A stretch of 64,000 nt of DNA from NCBI GenBank assembly GCA_021464245.1, contig JADCRB010000163.1, forward strand, positions 248,001 to 312,000, read 5' to 3'. The position numbers and the translations under genes were made by a program. This document shows positions 22,899 through 34,150 of this stretch, one piece after another (position 1 is the first letter of the stretch; each line of letters starts with the position of its first letter). The stretch comes from Carallia brachiata. Taxonomy: Eukaryota > Streptophyta > Magnoliopsida > Malpighiales > Rhizophoraceae. Under the pieces are notes generated by a model that did not search any database, was not told the DNA's origin, and saw only the letters and a program-made list of their open reading frames with translations.

Positions 22899-23246
22899 TG
22901 TAAGGATCAAAAGAAAGAAGGGAGAGAATAGAAGGGGAAGAAACTGGAGAATAGAAGAGAGGAACTTAGAGCAGAATAATCATTATTATCTTATAGCCAA
23001 CTTCTCTGTTCTTACAAGCTTATATGGTGGCTCTAAGAGGGTTGGCAATATCAGAAACAAAATTGAACAAATAGAAACAAGATAAGGATAATTACGAACT
23101 AACTGAAATAACATAAAGATAATTACAGCAGCATTCCCATAATTTACTCTGACTGATCTTATTTAACTAGGACTACTACTTGGGCTTTGGGCTCTGTTGA
23201 CTGCAAGATACGAGGCTGGACCTTTCTATACCGCTGGATCCTAACA
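22899..23246 (-). repeat. 5' LTR of the gypsy chromovirus
   Basis: About 348 bp, in plus orientation TGTAAGGATCAAAAG to CTGGATCCTAACA, followed by the GTTTG duplication at 23247-23251. No obvious initiator-Met primer binding site follows it on the minus strand. Confidence 0.88.
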
Positions 23247-23347
23247 GTTTGCAAAGCTTAATACTTCCTTTCTATTAGGGCCTCTTTCTTGGAAGTGTTT
23301 TGAATAAAATTATGTCGTTCAAAAAAAAAAAAAGAAATGCATTCCCA

Positions 23348-24038
23348 ACAGTTCTCTTTCTTCCTCCCTCTCTCTAAACTCTCAAATTCTCTTCTTATAT
23401 TTATTTAAATTTCAAATTCACTAGCACAAGCTCGTTTTTTCCTTATGTGTATAGATTCTTGAGAGAGAATGAGAGAAGGGTGGTGCTAGGTTAGTGGAGT
23501 TGGTGGTAGAGGAGGAATGAGAGTGAGGTGGTGATATAACATTAAGATAGAAAAAAATTCTAGAGAGAGAATGAGATAAGGGTAATGGTGGATGAGGATG
23601 GAGAGTATGGTGGGTGGAGGTGGTAGTGGAAGAAGAAGAGAGAAGTAGGGCAGTGAGGTAAGACTAACATATGGCAAGGGTTTTGGTTACCATTCACAAT
23701 GGATAAGTTCCCAGTAGGCCCATAATTGTTTGTTTTTTCAAATCTCGATCAGTAATTTAAAAATATCCAATGCGAGTCACTTCTTTTAAGTAAAATTCAT
23801 GAATGGGTAAAAAACATTAGCATTTTTGAATTCATCATTGTTAATTGCTGATATGGTCACACATATAATAGTAGTTACCAATTACTTAGATGCGACAAAT
23901 AAAGAATAAAAAATAAAAAATTAAGAGAAGTGCATACATGATACACATATGTATTTCTTTAGTATTTTTTTAGTGCAAATGCTTCAAATTAAGAGAAATT
24001 CATGATCACAAGGGAGGAGATTTTCTATTTGAGCTTGA
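23348..24038. other. pyrimidine/purine-biased intergenic stretch
   Basis: CT-rich then GA/GGTGG-rich low-complexity sequence (about 23360-23670), followed by AT-rich DNA. No gene is supported. The low-complexity minus-strand frame at 23486-23677 is not called. Confidence 0.55.
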
Positions 24039-24525
24039 TGGCTTATGTAGAAGATTCAATTGGTTATTTTTTGGTTCAAGCCTAAAGCTGCAATTGAATT
24101 TGCAATGAAAGAGAAAATGACAAAACTAGAGACGAGAGAGAGATGAGAGCAAAATGAAATTTCTGGAAAGGCCCCACTTCTATTAGATTTACTGCACTAT
24201 ATACAAAATGATTTCAGCCATGCAACTTTTTGATTATAATATTCAAATTACAAGTTTAAAACTTAAAAATCAAAAAGTTGTCAACTTTTTTACATCAGCA
24301 AAATATTAGCTTGCATATGTAAATCATCATTACATCACTAGATATTTTTAGCTTAAGCCTAAAGAGATACACTAAGGTAAAAACACATATACTTAGACAC
24401 TTCTCCATAAGTTTTATTAATGGTTATGGCCAAAATGGAGTCTTTGGAGGAAAAAAAAAGACAAAAGATAGTAATTGAAACCACAAACCAGCAAGCATAG
24501 GGGTAGCACCACGGTGTTTAGCACA
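24039..24525 (-). repeat. 3' LTR of the 24-29 kb copia element
   Basis: 487 bp, plus orientation TGGCTTATGTAGAAG to GTTTAGCACA. It shares nearly all of its length with 28620-29106, with scattered substitutions. Confidence 0.85.
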
Positions 24526-24634
24526 TGACTCCTCCTTAGTGCTATCACTTTGTATGCTAGAGCTTTCCTCAACTTTTCAAATCTGGTTTGTGCAGCCGTT
24601 TAATGAAAATGTTAGCAATTTGTTCTCTGGAAGT

Positions 24635-25725
24635 CTAGTAGATCAAGTGCACTTCTTTACTTTCTTGTGCTTCTCTAATAACATGAAGTTTGATCCTGAA
24701 ATGCTTGGTTCTACCATGCATCATAGAGATTGCAATTGTTGACTGGTTATCAAAGTAGATAGGTATTGGTTCAGTTTGCTCTATTTTCAGATCAGCTAGA
24801 ACTTTCCTGATCCATGTTGCTTGATTGATAGTCGAGGCGGTAGTAGTGTACTCTACTTCAACCGTTGATTGAGCAACAGTAGATTGCTTTCTTGAGCTCC
24901 AATTAAACATAGTAGATCCAAGGCTAAAAGCATACCTAGAGGCACTCCTCATATCATCTTGTGATCCTACCTGATCACTATCTATGTAGCCAATTAATTT
25001 TACTTCTATAGCCCTCTTAAACATAAGTCCATAATCGACTGTGCCTTTGACATATATTAAGACTCTTTTAGCTCCTTTAAAATGCTTTTCACTTGGGGAA
25101 TGCATAAACTTAGACAACATGCTTACTGCTTGCATGATGTCAGGTCTAGATGCAGACAAGTATAACAAGCTTCCAATCATACTTTTGCATGTATTTTCAT
25201 ATGCCTTGCTTGATCCATCATCCTTTTGAAATTTGTCGGCAAGTGTTGATGGTGTAGCTAAGCTCTTATAAGTTTTCATATGAAATTTCTTCAGCATATG
25301 TTTAGCATACTTGGAGTAATGCACGAACACGCCTTCCTCAGATTGATGAACTTCTAAGCCAAGAAAGTAGCTCATGTAACCCAGGTCAGTCATATCAAAT
25401 TTAGACTTAATCTCTTGTTTAAATTGAGAAATTAGCTTTGAGCTATCACCAATGATCAAAAGATAATCTATATACAAGGAAACATATAACAAATGAGCTC
25501 CCTCAATTTTGACATACAAGGTTGCCTCATTGTTGCTCCTTGTGAAACCCAATTTGAGTAAATATTCATGAATCTTGCAATACCAAGCCCTCGGTGCCTA
25601 TTTTGAGCCATAGAGGGCCTTTTTTAGAAGGTACACTTTCTCCTTTTCTCTTGTTTTGATGAACCCTTGGGTTGATCAACATAAACCTTCTCCTAAATCT
25701 CACCATTTAAGAACGCATATTTTAC
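24635..25725 (-). pseudogene. copia reverse transcriptase C-terminal half and RNase H
   Basis: The minus-strand frame 24635-25552 begins in the palm region (YVSLYIDYLLIIGDSS, where YVDD is changed to YIDY). It continues through LGYMSYFLGLEVHQSEEGVF and the SRPDIMQAVSMLSKFM block. RNase H follows (LIGYIDSDQVGSQDDMRS, then STVAQSTVEVEYTT and IPIYFDNQSTIAISMM). The catalytic YVDD change and a frame break at about 25552-25732 make the polymerase inactive. Confidence 0.85.
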
Positions 25726-25731
25726 ATCTAG

Positions 25732-27435
25732 TTAGTGTATTAACCAATTCTTTGGAGTTGCAATGGCAAGCAAGAGCTTAATTGTGTCCAACCTGGCCAG
25801 AAGTGCAAAAGTGTCTCCATAATCAATTCCAGGTTGCTGTGAGAACTCCTTGGCCACCAATCTGGCTTTCAATTTGTTTAGGGAACCATCAGCATTTAGT
25901 TTAGCTCTATATATCCACTTTGCACCAACAGACTTCTTGTGTTCAAGTCTAGGAACTAGAATCCAAGTCTTGTTCCTTTCTATTGAGCTTATCTCCTCCT
26001 GCATAGCAGCTCTCCAATCAGGGATTTTGGAAACTTCTGCATAAGTAGTAGGTTCTAGACTAGCTTCATTACATTTTTCATAAACATCTTGCAAAGTTTT
26101 GGTCCCCCTAACTGGAGGATCATCAATGTCTTCATCAGAGGAGTCAGAATCCTGAAGTTGTACTTTTTGAATTGTTGCTTGCTGCTCCTTGTTTTGTTCC
26201 AAAACTGACTTCTCCCAATTCCATTGTTCTTCTTCATTTAATCTCAAATCCCTACTGACTGAGATTTTACTAGAGATGGGATTGTAGACTCTATAAGTAT
26301 GTGGAGTGTCAGTGTAGCCAATAAATACTGCTGCCATGACGTTGTAGCTTAGTTTGTCTTTTTTAATAGAAGGGACATGGACATAACAAATGCTTTCAAA
26401 TACTTTTAGATGAGTGACAGTTACTTTGTTGCCAAACCAAGCTTCAAATGGTATGAGATTAAATAAGGCTTTTGTTGGAAGCCTATTAAGTAAATACACT
26501 AAAGTTGTCGCAGCTTCACACCAGAATTTTTTTGGCATGTCTTTTTCAGCTAGCAAGCATCTACACATGTTCACTATAATTCTGTTTTTCCTTTCACTCA
26601 CCCTTTTTTGTTGGGGTAAGTAAGGAGCTGTAAATTGTTGTTGGATGCCTGCTGTAGAACAAATTTGCTTAAATCCATCAGATGTATATTCTGAGCCATT
26701 GTCAATCCTGAGGGCTTTGATGGACAGACCTGACTGTTTCTCAATCCAAGTCTTAAACCTTTGAAAGATGGCAGGCACTTCAGTTTTTTGTTTGAGAAAG
26801 AAAATCCAGCAATACCTGGACATGTCGTCAATAAATATAATATAGTACTTGTTGCCATTAATTGATTCAGTCCTCATAGGATCACAAAGATCATAATAAA
26901 CGAGCTCCAATTTGTGTTTTGCCCTGTAAGACAGTTGAATTGAATGGGAGTCCTGACTGCTTCCCAAGTTGACAGGTTTGACATACAGCTTTAGAATCTG
27001 CAACTTTGGCAGATCATGAACAAGTCCCTTCTCATGCATTTTCTTCAAACCTGCATAATGATAGTGCCCAAATCTTCTATGCCAAAGAGTGGATTCATCA
27101 GTAACAGCAGGTAAGGCTATATTTTCAACTTTACTAGTGTCCAATTGAAAATTTTTGCCTACCATTGGCACAACAACAGCATGCATTCCATGTTTATCAA
27201 AAATAGAGCAGCATTTATCCTTAAAAATTAAAGAATATCCTTTATCCAGCAATAGAGCAACACTCAATAAATTTTGACTGATGTCAGGCACAAATAAAAC
27301 ATTTGAAATAATTTTTATACCTGCTTCAGTGTGCACTACTGCATTCCCCTTTCCATGCACTGGAATTAGTTGGTCATTCCCAATTCTGACATGGGATTTG
27401 AAAAGACTCATCCAAGGACTTAAATACTCATGCAT
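25732..27435 (-). pseudogene. copia integrase and reverse transcriptase N-terminal part
   Basis: A long minus-strand frame of 567 codons. It holds the protease tail, the GAG-pre-integrase region (TLWHRRFGHYHYAGLKKMHE), and the integrase core with its Asp (YYIIFIDDMSRYCWIFFLKQ) and later LRIDNGSEYTSDGF. The reverse transcriptase start then follows (PDWRAAMQEEISSIERNKTW, ...SVGAKWIYRAKLNADGS). It ends at a stop where the family normally continues, so the polyprotein is cut in two. Confidence 0.88.
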
Positions 27436-28470
27436 CTTGTGTCATGTGGTTAGCGCAACCACTATCAACTAGCTAGGTTTGAGTGTTTTTGGTCCTGGAA
27501 TTTGAAGTTGCAACAAATAGTTGATCTTCAAGTTGTTGTGCTTGATGGTCTGCAACTTGCGCCTCCTATTGCTTTTGTGAAGGCTTGTCATATTGAGCCT
27601 TGTCCTTATGCCAACAAATCTTTTCTGAATGACCTTTTTGTTGCAAATTTTGCAAACAAGGTCTGGTCTTCTCCAGCAAAACTTGGACTAGTGTGTTGTC
27701 TTTTTGCAAAACTCACATGGTGGATATTGTCTCTTCCCATCAGGTTTAGTATTTTCCTTAGTTTTCCTCTCTTACTTTCCTTGCTACTTCTTCTTTTGGT
27801 GTGCCTTTGGTTTAGATTTTGCTGCAAAAGCAACCTCAGATGATGAATCCTCTTGCCTTAATAGCCTCATTTGCTCTTGAGCTTGGAGTGCATTTATGAG
27901 TTCTTGTAGGCTGATGGTTGTAAGATCCCTGGAGTCTTCAAGAGAGGTAATCTTAGCTTCAAACCTCTCAGGAACATTGACAAGAACCTTATGAACAACA
28001 TTCCTGTTAGGGAAGTCTTCTCCTAGTATCCTAATCTAGTTTACCCCTTTGAGGAGCTTGTCACTATAATCTTTGATGGTTTCAGTCTCTTTAATCTTTA
28101 AAAGCTCAAATTCTCTTCTGAGATTGAGCAATTGCATGTTTCTTGACCTCTCACTGCTAGAAAACTCATCTTTCAACCTATCTCATGCTTGTTTTGCAGT
28201 TTCACAATTCATTATCTCGTTGAAAATAGTCTTAGACACAGCTAAGTATTTACAGGTTAGGGCCTTATGCTTCTTTGAAACTTGCTCACTGTGGAGCTTA
28301 ATTTGGGCTAAGAAAGGATTTGCTGGGAGTGGAGGTGGATCAACACCTGTTTCTATCACCTCCCACAAGTTGAAAGCTCTTAGATATGCTCTTATCATCA
28401 CTGCCCATTAGGGGAAATTATCTCCTGTAAACTTAGGAGGTGGAAGACGAGAGAAACTTGTTGACGCCAT
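27436..28470 (-). pseudogene. copia gag, interrupted
   Basis: The minus-strand ATG at 28470 opens a copia capsid-type frame. Recognisable pieces are AYLRAFNLWEVIETGVDPPP and, further on, a LLNLRREFELLKIKE segment. In-frame stops occur near 28410, 28180 and 28040. The zinc-knuckle region near 27700 is also broken. Confidence 0.7.
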
Positions 28471-28619
28471 AGATCATTGGTTTGGTTTATTTGAGAAAGA
28501 AAATCTCTAGTTTTGTTTGTGAATGAGAACTCTCAATGGACAAGGTTTCTCTCGAATCTTACCTCTCTTTGTTTGTTTGCAGGTCCCTGGTAAAACACTG
28601 CCCTGATACCACTCTCAGA

Positions 28620-29106
28620 TGCCTTGTGTAGAAGATTGAATTGGTTATGTTATGGTTCAAGCCTAAAGCTGCAATTGAATTTGCAGTTAAAGAGAAGATG
28701 GCAGAACTAGAGACGAGAGAGAGATGAGAGCAAAATGAATTTTTTGGAAAGACCCCACTGCTATTAGATTTACTGCACCATATACAATATGATTTCAGCC
28801 ATACAACTTTTTAATTATAACATTCAAATTGCAAGTTTAAAAATTAAAAATCAAAAAGCCGTCTACTTTTTTACATTACCAAAATATTAGTTTACACAAG
28901 TAATCATCATTACATCTCTAGATATTTTTCGCTTAAGCATAAATAGACACACTAAGCTAAAAACACACATTCTTAGACACACTTCTCCAGAAGCTTCATT
29001 AACGGTTATGACCAAAATGGAGTCTTTGGAGAAAAAAAAAAACAAAAGACAGCAACCAAAACCACAAACCAACGAGCATAGGGGCAGCACCACGGTGTTT
29101 AGCACA
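28620..29106 (-). repeat. 5' LTR of the 24-29 kb copia element
   Basis: 487 bp, plus orientation TGCCTTGTGTAGAAG to GTTTAGCACA. Its outer end is 102 bases from the stop codon of the oxidase gene at 29209. Confidence 0.85.
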
Positions 29107-29208
29107 TCAGACCATGACAATTTTAGTTTTGAGAATTTTTCGGTGCATTTTTTTAGCACTGAGCATACTAATAACAAAATAAAAATAAAACCAATTCCAT
29201 TTTTACAT

Positions 29209-30807
29209 TTACCTATGAAGATGATTAGGCGGTATGCTTTGTTCATTTTTGAAGAAATTGTCAGGATCAACTTCAAGCTTAATCATACTCAACATTTCGA
29301 AGCAGTTTTTGAAGTAGGAAGTTCCATAACTTGTGAGGGCCACTCTAAAATCTGTCTGATTGCTGGGGTTTCTACCAATGTCAAGATCTCTGTAGTTGAG
29401 AAATGCCTCTCTTGGATTTTTGGTCACATATGGAGCCATTGCAGCATGCATATCTCTCAGCAACTTTATCTGGTCTTCAACTTTGATTTTCTCATCTACC
29501 CATGGCAGAGAATATTGAATCTTGAACAAATAACCTTTTCTATGTGGGTATGGAGTTTCATATTCTGAAATCTCCTCCATTCTTCCTCCATAAGGATTCC
29601 ACTGCATCCACATTGGACCAACTTTTAGCATAAGCTTCCATATGTTTTCCAGGCCTTCTTTTGGAATAATTTTTTTAACAAAATCAGACTTAGCCTTGGA
29701 AAAAGCTGGTGGCCGTGGCTTCCTGTTTAGCAATATTTCAGTGGATGTTCCATTTGGGAAACCTGCCCAAAAAAGTGTTGATTCTACCCAACTTAACTCC
29801 TTGCAGTGATCTCGCTTCAAACCCAATGCAGGAAAATCTCTGTTTGTTAGTTTAAGGAGCCTGCCAATTCGGCCCAAAAACATGCCAATGAAAGAGACTT
29901 CAATTGTGTTGTTCACAACTTTTGACATTGCTCTTATGAAAAGGTCTTTGTCAAGATGAGGAGCAACTTGTTGCCAACTAAACACTGTGTCGGTTGCACC
30001 TTGATCCAGGGTTTTAGCTACTGTGAATACTGTGACAGTTTTTGGAACTGGAACCAACTTGATCTTCCAGGACAGTATGACTCCAAAGCTCGCTCCTCCG
30101 CCTCCTCTGATCGCCCAGAAAAGTGCTTCATATCTCAATCTGTCTTCTTCTTTGGATAACGGGGTGAGAATTTGGCCATATGCATCAACTATTCGCGCCT
30201 CCATGACATTATCAATAGAAAGGCCGTGTTTTCTCATCAGGTTCCCGTACCCACCTCCACTAAAGTGACCACCAACACCAAGAGTCGTGCAGACACCAGC
30301 TGGAAATGCGTGAACTTTGCTTTTATTGGCAATGTTATAGTAAAGTTCACCGGTAGTAGCACCGGCTTGAACCCAAGCAATCTTGTTTTCGATATCGACA
30401 TCTATACTTCGAAGGTTGAACATGTCCAGGACGATGAATGGGACTTGGGATGTGTAGGAAAGGCCCTCATAGTCATGGCCGCCACTCCGGATTCTGATCT
30501 GCAAGCCATGAGCCTTTGCACAGATTACAGTAGCCTGGACATGGGATTCATCCGTGGCAGCTATGATCGCCAGAGGTTTAGGCGTTTCGGGGGTCAGAAA
30601 TCTGCGGTTTCTGATCGATGCTTCCAGGACAGATTGAAATGAGGAATTAGAGGGAGTATAAATGGTTTCAGAAATTGGTTTTGGGCTATAGGCGTGATTA
30701 GGAAGGCATTGGAGAAAGTTTTCAATGGCTGAATCGCAATTCACATAAGTGGCATAAACCAAAAGGAGCCAGAATATTGGAATTGTTGAAGACCTTGGAG
30801 CCTTCAT
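29209..30807 (-). CDS. berberine bridge enzyme-like FAD-linked oxidase
   Basis: An intact single-exon gene for a 532-residue secreted flavoprotein, about the usual family length. Residues 1-24 form a signal peptide (MKAPRSSTIPIFWLLLVYAT). An FAD-binding type 4 domain starts near residue 75. In it RSGGHDYEG places His-111, and GVCTTLGVGGHFSGGGYG places Cys-173; these are the two residues that bind FAD covalently in berberine bridge enzymes. The BBE C-terminal domain ends with the typical NFFKNEQSIPP motif. Members oxidise monolignols, cellodextrins, oligogalacturonides or alkaloid precursors, and the substrate cannot be read from sequence. A TATA-like ATAAATA lies on the minus strand about 50 bases upstream (30856-30862). 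The 3' end runs into a copia LTR. The start is the first ATG and gives a complete signal peptide. Confidence 0.93.
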   Translation of the reverse strand: MKAPRSSTIPIFWLLLVYATYVNCDSAIENFLQCLPNHAYSPKPISETIYTPSNSSFQSVLEASIRNRRFLTPETPKPLAIIAATDESHVQATVICAKAHGLQIRIRSGGHDYEGLSYTSQVPFIVLDMFNLRSIDVDIENKIAWVQAGATTGELYYNIANKSKVHAFPAGVCTTLGVGGHFSGGGYGNLMRKHGLSIDNVMEARIVDAYGQILTPLSKEEDRLRYEALFWAIRGGGGASFGVILSWKIKLVPVPKTVTVFTVAKTLDQGATDTVFSWQQVAPHLDKDLFIRAMSKVVNNTIEVSFIGMFLGRIGRLLKLTNRDFPALGLKRDHCKELSWVESTLFWAGFPNGTSTEILLNRKPRPPAFSKAKSDFVKKIIPKEGLENIWKLMLKVGPMWMQWNPYGGRMEEISEYETPYPHRKGYLFKIQYSLPWVDEKIKVEDQIKLLRDMHAAMAPYVTKNPREAFLNYRDLDIGRNPSNQTDFRVALTSYGTSYFKNCFEMLSMIKLEVDPDNFFKNEQSIPPNHLHR

Positions 30808-30855
30808 ATTTTTCGGGATAATGTTTGCATTACATGGTCTTGACTTTTTCTGCTG

Positions 30856-30862
30856 TATTTAT
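30856..30862 (-). promoter_or_regulatory. TATA-like box of the BBE-like gene
   Basis: CCATAAATACAG on the minus strand, about 50 bases before the start codon at 30807. It is the only such motif at a suitable distance. Confidence 0.45.
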
Positions 30863-31733
30863 GGAGAAAATGAGAAAGAAAAATGGGTTTTAATTAAATT
30901 GAGATGCGTTGTAAACAGTTCGTAATAACTAGGTAGATTACCGTATGTGTTTTCTCAGAAAAAAAAAAAAAAAAGAAGAAGTATATTACCTTGTGTGTAT
31001 TAATTTGTTGTAACATCACGTTTATTTTTTGACATTACCAGAAAATTGGCATTAAAACATCCTTCATTTAATGCTAGCATGACACCTTACGTTTTTTCCC
31101 CCTCTATAAGGGGAGAAAATTTTGTGTTTCACTTAGCCTTTGATGACCAAGGTGAAAAAACAAGGAGAGGATTATCGTGTTTTTTTTTTTTTTTGATTAA
31201 AAAAATTTACACCTTATTTAGAAAAGAAAAAAAGGGAGAGAAGAATAAGAGGAAGGAAAGTAAGAGGAATGAATGTTGAAAGAGATTAAGCTATTCTATC
31301 ATTATTAAAAAAATAAAAAATATAGAAAATAAGAAAAAAGAAAATAATATGTATTAAAATACTAATTTTATTCTTAAAAAGTAAAAATTAAATTATTTGC
31401 TGATAAAAACAAAATGGTAATTTAAACTACAAAACAAGAAAAATAAGAAAATGCCGATCCCCAATTTTGGGGGGATTGGACAAATATGAGATCTAGGGAA
31501 AAACTTTGGCCACACATTTTTTCTTTTCTATTCCACCATATCTCCAAATAAGAGCAATCTTATCAATTCATCCTCATTCCTTTCTCGTACACCAATTCTC
31601 CTCTCCAAGCAAAGTATTAGGATTAGGGGCAGGAGAGGTATCTTCATCTTAGAGTCAATGAGTGTTTATAGATCTTCATGTAGTTATATTAATACTTACT
31701 TGTCATCTATTTATAACAGACTTTAACTATAAT
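30863..31733. other. intergenic region upstream of the BBE-like gene
   Basis: AT-rich, with A runs near 30960-30974 and a T run near 31180. A plus-strand frame at 31046-31279 is Lys/Glu-rich low complexity at its end and is not called. Confidence 0.5.
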
Positions 31734-32098
31734 TGTTGGGATTCGAATTGGAGATAATGTAAGACTATTTTCAAAAGGAATAAAGAAAGGGAATGTAAAA
31801 GTCCCACATGAAAAAGAGAAAGAAGTTTGGAAGGTTTTATATATGGAAACACATGACGTTAGTTTAATTGGTTTAAAGAGAATTTATAGACAAGTGTCAC
31901 TCACGCGCGCGGCGTATAGGCATATTTTAGGCGCTTTTATAGGTGCACTTGAAACTTGGATACTTGGAAAGTGCATGTGTCACGTTGAAGTTTATTACAT
32001 AATTAATTAATTATTTTAATTAATTAATTTTATTTCCTACAATTTTTTCTGTTAATTGACTGTCTTGGCAATTATATCCGAACAGTCACAACCCAACA
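31734..32098. mobile_element. candidate solo LTR
   Basis: About 365 bp bounded by TGTTGGG (31734-31740) and CCCAACA (32092-32098), the inverted ends usual for LTRs; with flanking bases the match extends to AATTGTTGGG and CCCAACAATT. Inside is a TATA-like TTTTATATATGG (about 31835-31846). No internal domains and no partner LTR are present. The flanking pentamers do not form a clean duplication, so a TIR element remains possible. Confidence 0.4.
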
Positions 32099-33038
32099 AT
32101 TTTATTGTTTGAATAGTTATGTCTCATAAATAACTTCCCTGCAAAATGATTTATAAGAATCCATACTATTTGTATTTTGCTGCAGAAAAATTATAAACAG
32201 TACTAATAATATTGCATGCACATTCTCTTCTCCTGTCTTGATTTCACCACTGCACAAGTGTAATTAAGGGCTTCATTTTATCTTGAGAGGGAATTCGCAT
32301 AGGTTCTGGTATAGAATTAGAGCGTGAATATTACTTTAAAGAGAATAGCGTTTGACACACAACTTGAAGCGGTTTTCAATTCACTGTTTTTAATTCTAAA
32401 TTACAAATTACAGAATTTTTGCATCAATAGATAAAGCACAAATTATCATTAAGCAGCACTAATTTTAAATACATGTGAATAGTACTTAATGTTGATTGAG
32501 TAAGGTGTAGTGTGACAATAAGTGAATAGCATTGACGTAACTCTTGCTCAAAATATTTGATAAAGCTTAACGTAATGTATAAAAATCATCTCTTATCACC
32601 GAAAAGAAAAAAAAAAAAAAACAAGAACATAGTTGCACTAAAAAAGCAGTCGAAATATTTTTCAAAATTATGTTACAATTTGATGGAAGCTTTTTCCCGT
32701 CAAAACTTGTATAATATAACACTTTTGTTATTTTCATATTTTACAATTGTCACTTCCGTCTAACATTTTATATCACTTTACTTTCTTATTAAAGCGGTGG
32801 CTTTCCTTGCCTTTGGTGCAATTCTTTGGGAAAGAATGGTCGAGTGAAATTCTCCTGTATGAACGCATCGATTCTTACCATTTATATAACAAAAAAAAAA
32901 AACTTTTTAACAACGCACTTATTTTTTATATTGATCCTGTTGTCACCAGCGGTGCCGTTTTGCAATGGATGCATATAAAATTTGTGGCTCAAGCAGGTAG
33001 ACTTACAGGAAGTTAAATGTTTCCTGTAAGCACGCTCA
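32099..33038. other. AT-rich intergenic region
   Basis: No gene or element could be delimited. Short plus-strand frames (32557-32763, 32747-33016) have no family signature. Confidence 0.5.
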
Positions 33039-33096
33039 GTGACCTTTTATCTTTTGTGCCGCAAAATTTGTCAAAACCGTGTTACACTTTTCACAT

Positions 33097-33590
33097 GGGA
33101 TAAGTATTTTTTTATCCTAAATCTTTAAATTTTTTTATTTTAAAGTCTAAATATTTTTAATATTTCATTTGAGTTCTAAACTTTTTAATTTTTTACTAAA
33201 TTAGTCCCTTTATTTATCAAAAGTGATTAATTTATTAAAAAATAATTTTAACTTTACAAAAAATTATTTAAAAAAAATTAAATATATGAATTGAATGTCT
33301 TTTTTATTAAAATATGCATGTTACCTATTAATTTGTATATTATTGATTAAAAAAATCTTTAATATACATATTTTGTTGATGAAAAAAAATATTTAATTCA
33401 TGTATTTAATTTTTTTTAAATAAATTTTATTAAGTTAAACTCATTTATTAATAGATTAACCACTTTTTATAATTTAAAGGACTGATATAGTAAGAAATTT
33501 AAAAATTTAAAAATTAAATAAAATGTCAAAAAAAATTAAAATTTAAATATAAAAAATTTAAAAATTTAAGAAAAAAAAAATACTTACCTC
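33097..33590. mobile_element. Mutator-type MITE with 10-bp TSD
   Basis: CTTTTCACAT is found at 33087-33096 and 33591-33600. The enclosed sequence starts GGGATAAGTATTTTT and ends with the near-complement AAAAATACTTACCTC; 13 of 15 positions pair. The interior is extremely AT-rich and non-coding. Copy A of the duplication has the uninterrupted site (near 17046-17060), so the insertion followed the duplication. A 9-10 bp duplication suggests the Mutator superfamily. Confidence 0.75.
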
Positions 33591-34131
33591 CTTTTCACAT
33601 TGACTTTACAACTGTTTCTGAGAAGTACAATCTTGTACATAACCTAATCTATCAAGCTAAGAATGGATATATAACTGTGAAGCCATCACCGAAGCACAGT
33701 CAAGTCAAAAATAGGTGGTACTATGTGTCTGATACGTTCACGTAATAGAATACGTATATGATATTATTAGAAGTATTTGTACAAAAAAAATTTTAAAAAA
33801 AAAATTTGGATACACCTGTCAAATACGAAAAATATAAATGTCTAATATGCTACAGACACGTCTAAATATTTTTATAATTAGTTTTAACAAATAAAAAAAT
33901 TATTAAAAATTATAATTTAATACTGTCAATTATCTATGACTTTTAAAACATTCAAATTTTAATTTATTTTAATTTTAACAAAGTATTAAATTGAGTACAA
34001 AATTTTATATTTTTATTTTAATACTTCATAATAAAGAATAAATAATCTTACAATATTTTTTTGATGAATAAAATTTATAAAATTATTTAAAAATATATAT
34101 ATGATGCACAAATATTTTATAAATTTAATTT

Positions 34132-34150
34132 TATATATATATATATATAT
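34132..34150. repeat. (TA)n microsatellite
   Basis: About ten TA repeats in AT-rich DNA, inside copy B of the duplication. Confidence 0.8.

Larger units (their letters stand above)
18366..23246 (-). mobile_element. Ty3/gypsy chromovirus, complete but decayed, about 4.9 kb
   Basis: Both LTRs, a GTTTG duplication (18361-18365 and 23247-23251), and gag, protease, reverse transcriptase, RNase H, integrase and chromodomain remnants in gypsy order can be read on the minus strand. The small size, short LTRs (about 350 bp) and C-terminal chromodomain point to a compact chromovirus, most like the Reina group; the clade is inference. A polypurine tract (GCGAGGGAAGA on the minus strand, complement of 18719-18729) adjoins the 3' LTR. 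Frames are broken many times and the LTRs differ at about one position in ten by eye, so it is old and inactive. Confidence 0.85.
18097..23335 (+). mobile_element. retroposed sequence with poly-A tail and 12-bp TSD, split by a gypsy element
   Basis: AATGCATTCCCA occurs at 18085-18096 and 23336-23347. Removing the gypsy element and one GTTTG leaves about 350 bp. This ends GAATAAAATTATGTCGTTC followed by about thirteen A residues (23321-23333), so a polyadenylation signal sits just before the tail. It is either a 5'-truncated LINE 3' end or a retroposed transcript; no protein motif survives to decide. The outer duplication and the inner GTTTG duplication prove the order of insertion. Confidence 0.7.
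24039..29106 (-). mobile_element. Ty1/copia element with both LTRs, decayed, about 5.1 kb
   Basis: LTRs of 487 bp each lie at 24039-24525 and 28620-29106. On the minus strand a primer binding site for initiator Met-tRNA (TGGTATCAGGGCAG, complement of 28599-28612) lies just inside the 5' LTR. A polypurine stretch (AAGGAGGAGTCA) precedes the 3' LTR. Between them gag, integrase, reverse transcriptase and RNase H follow in copia order (integrase before reverse transcriptase). The five bases outside each end (CTTGA and TCAGA) do not match, so the duplication has been lost or the ends rearranged. Confidence 0.85.

Noticed and set aside
7595..34150. TA runs as possible origins or matrix attachment sites
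   Set aside because: Dinucleotide runs alone are not evidence for such functions.
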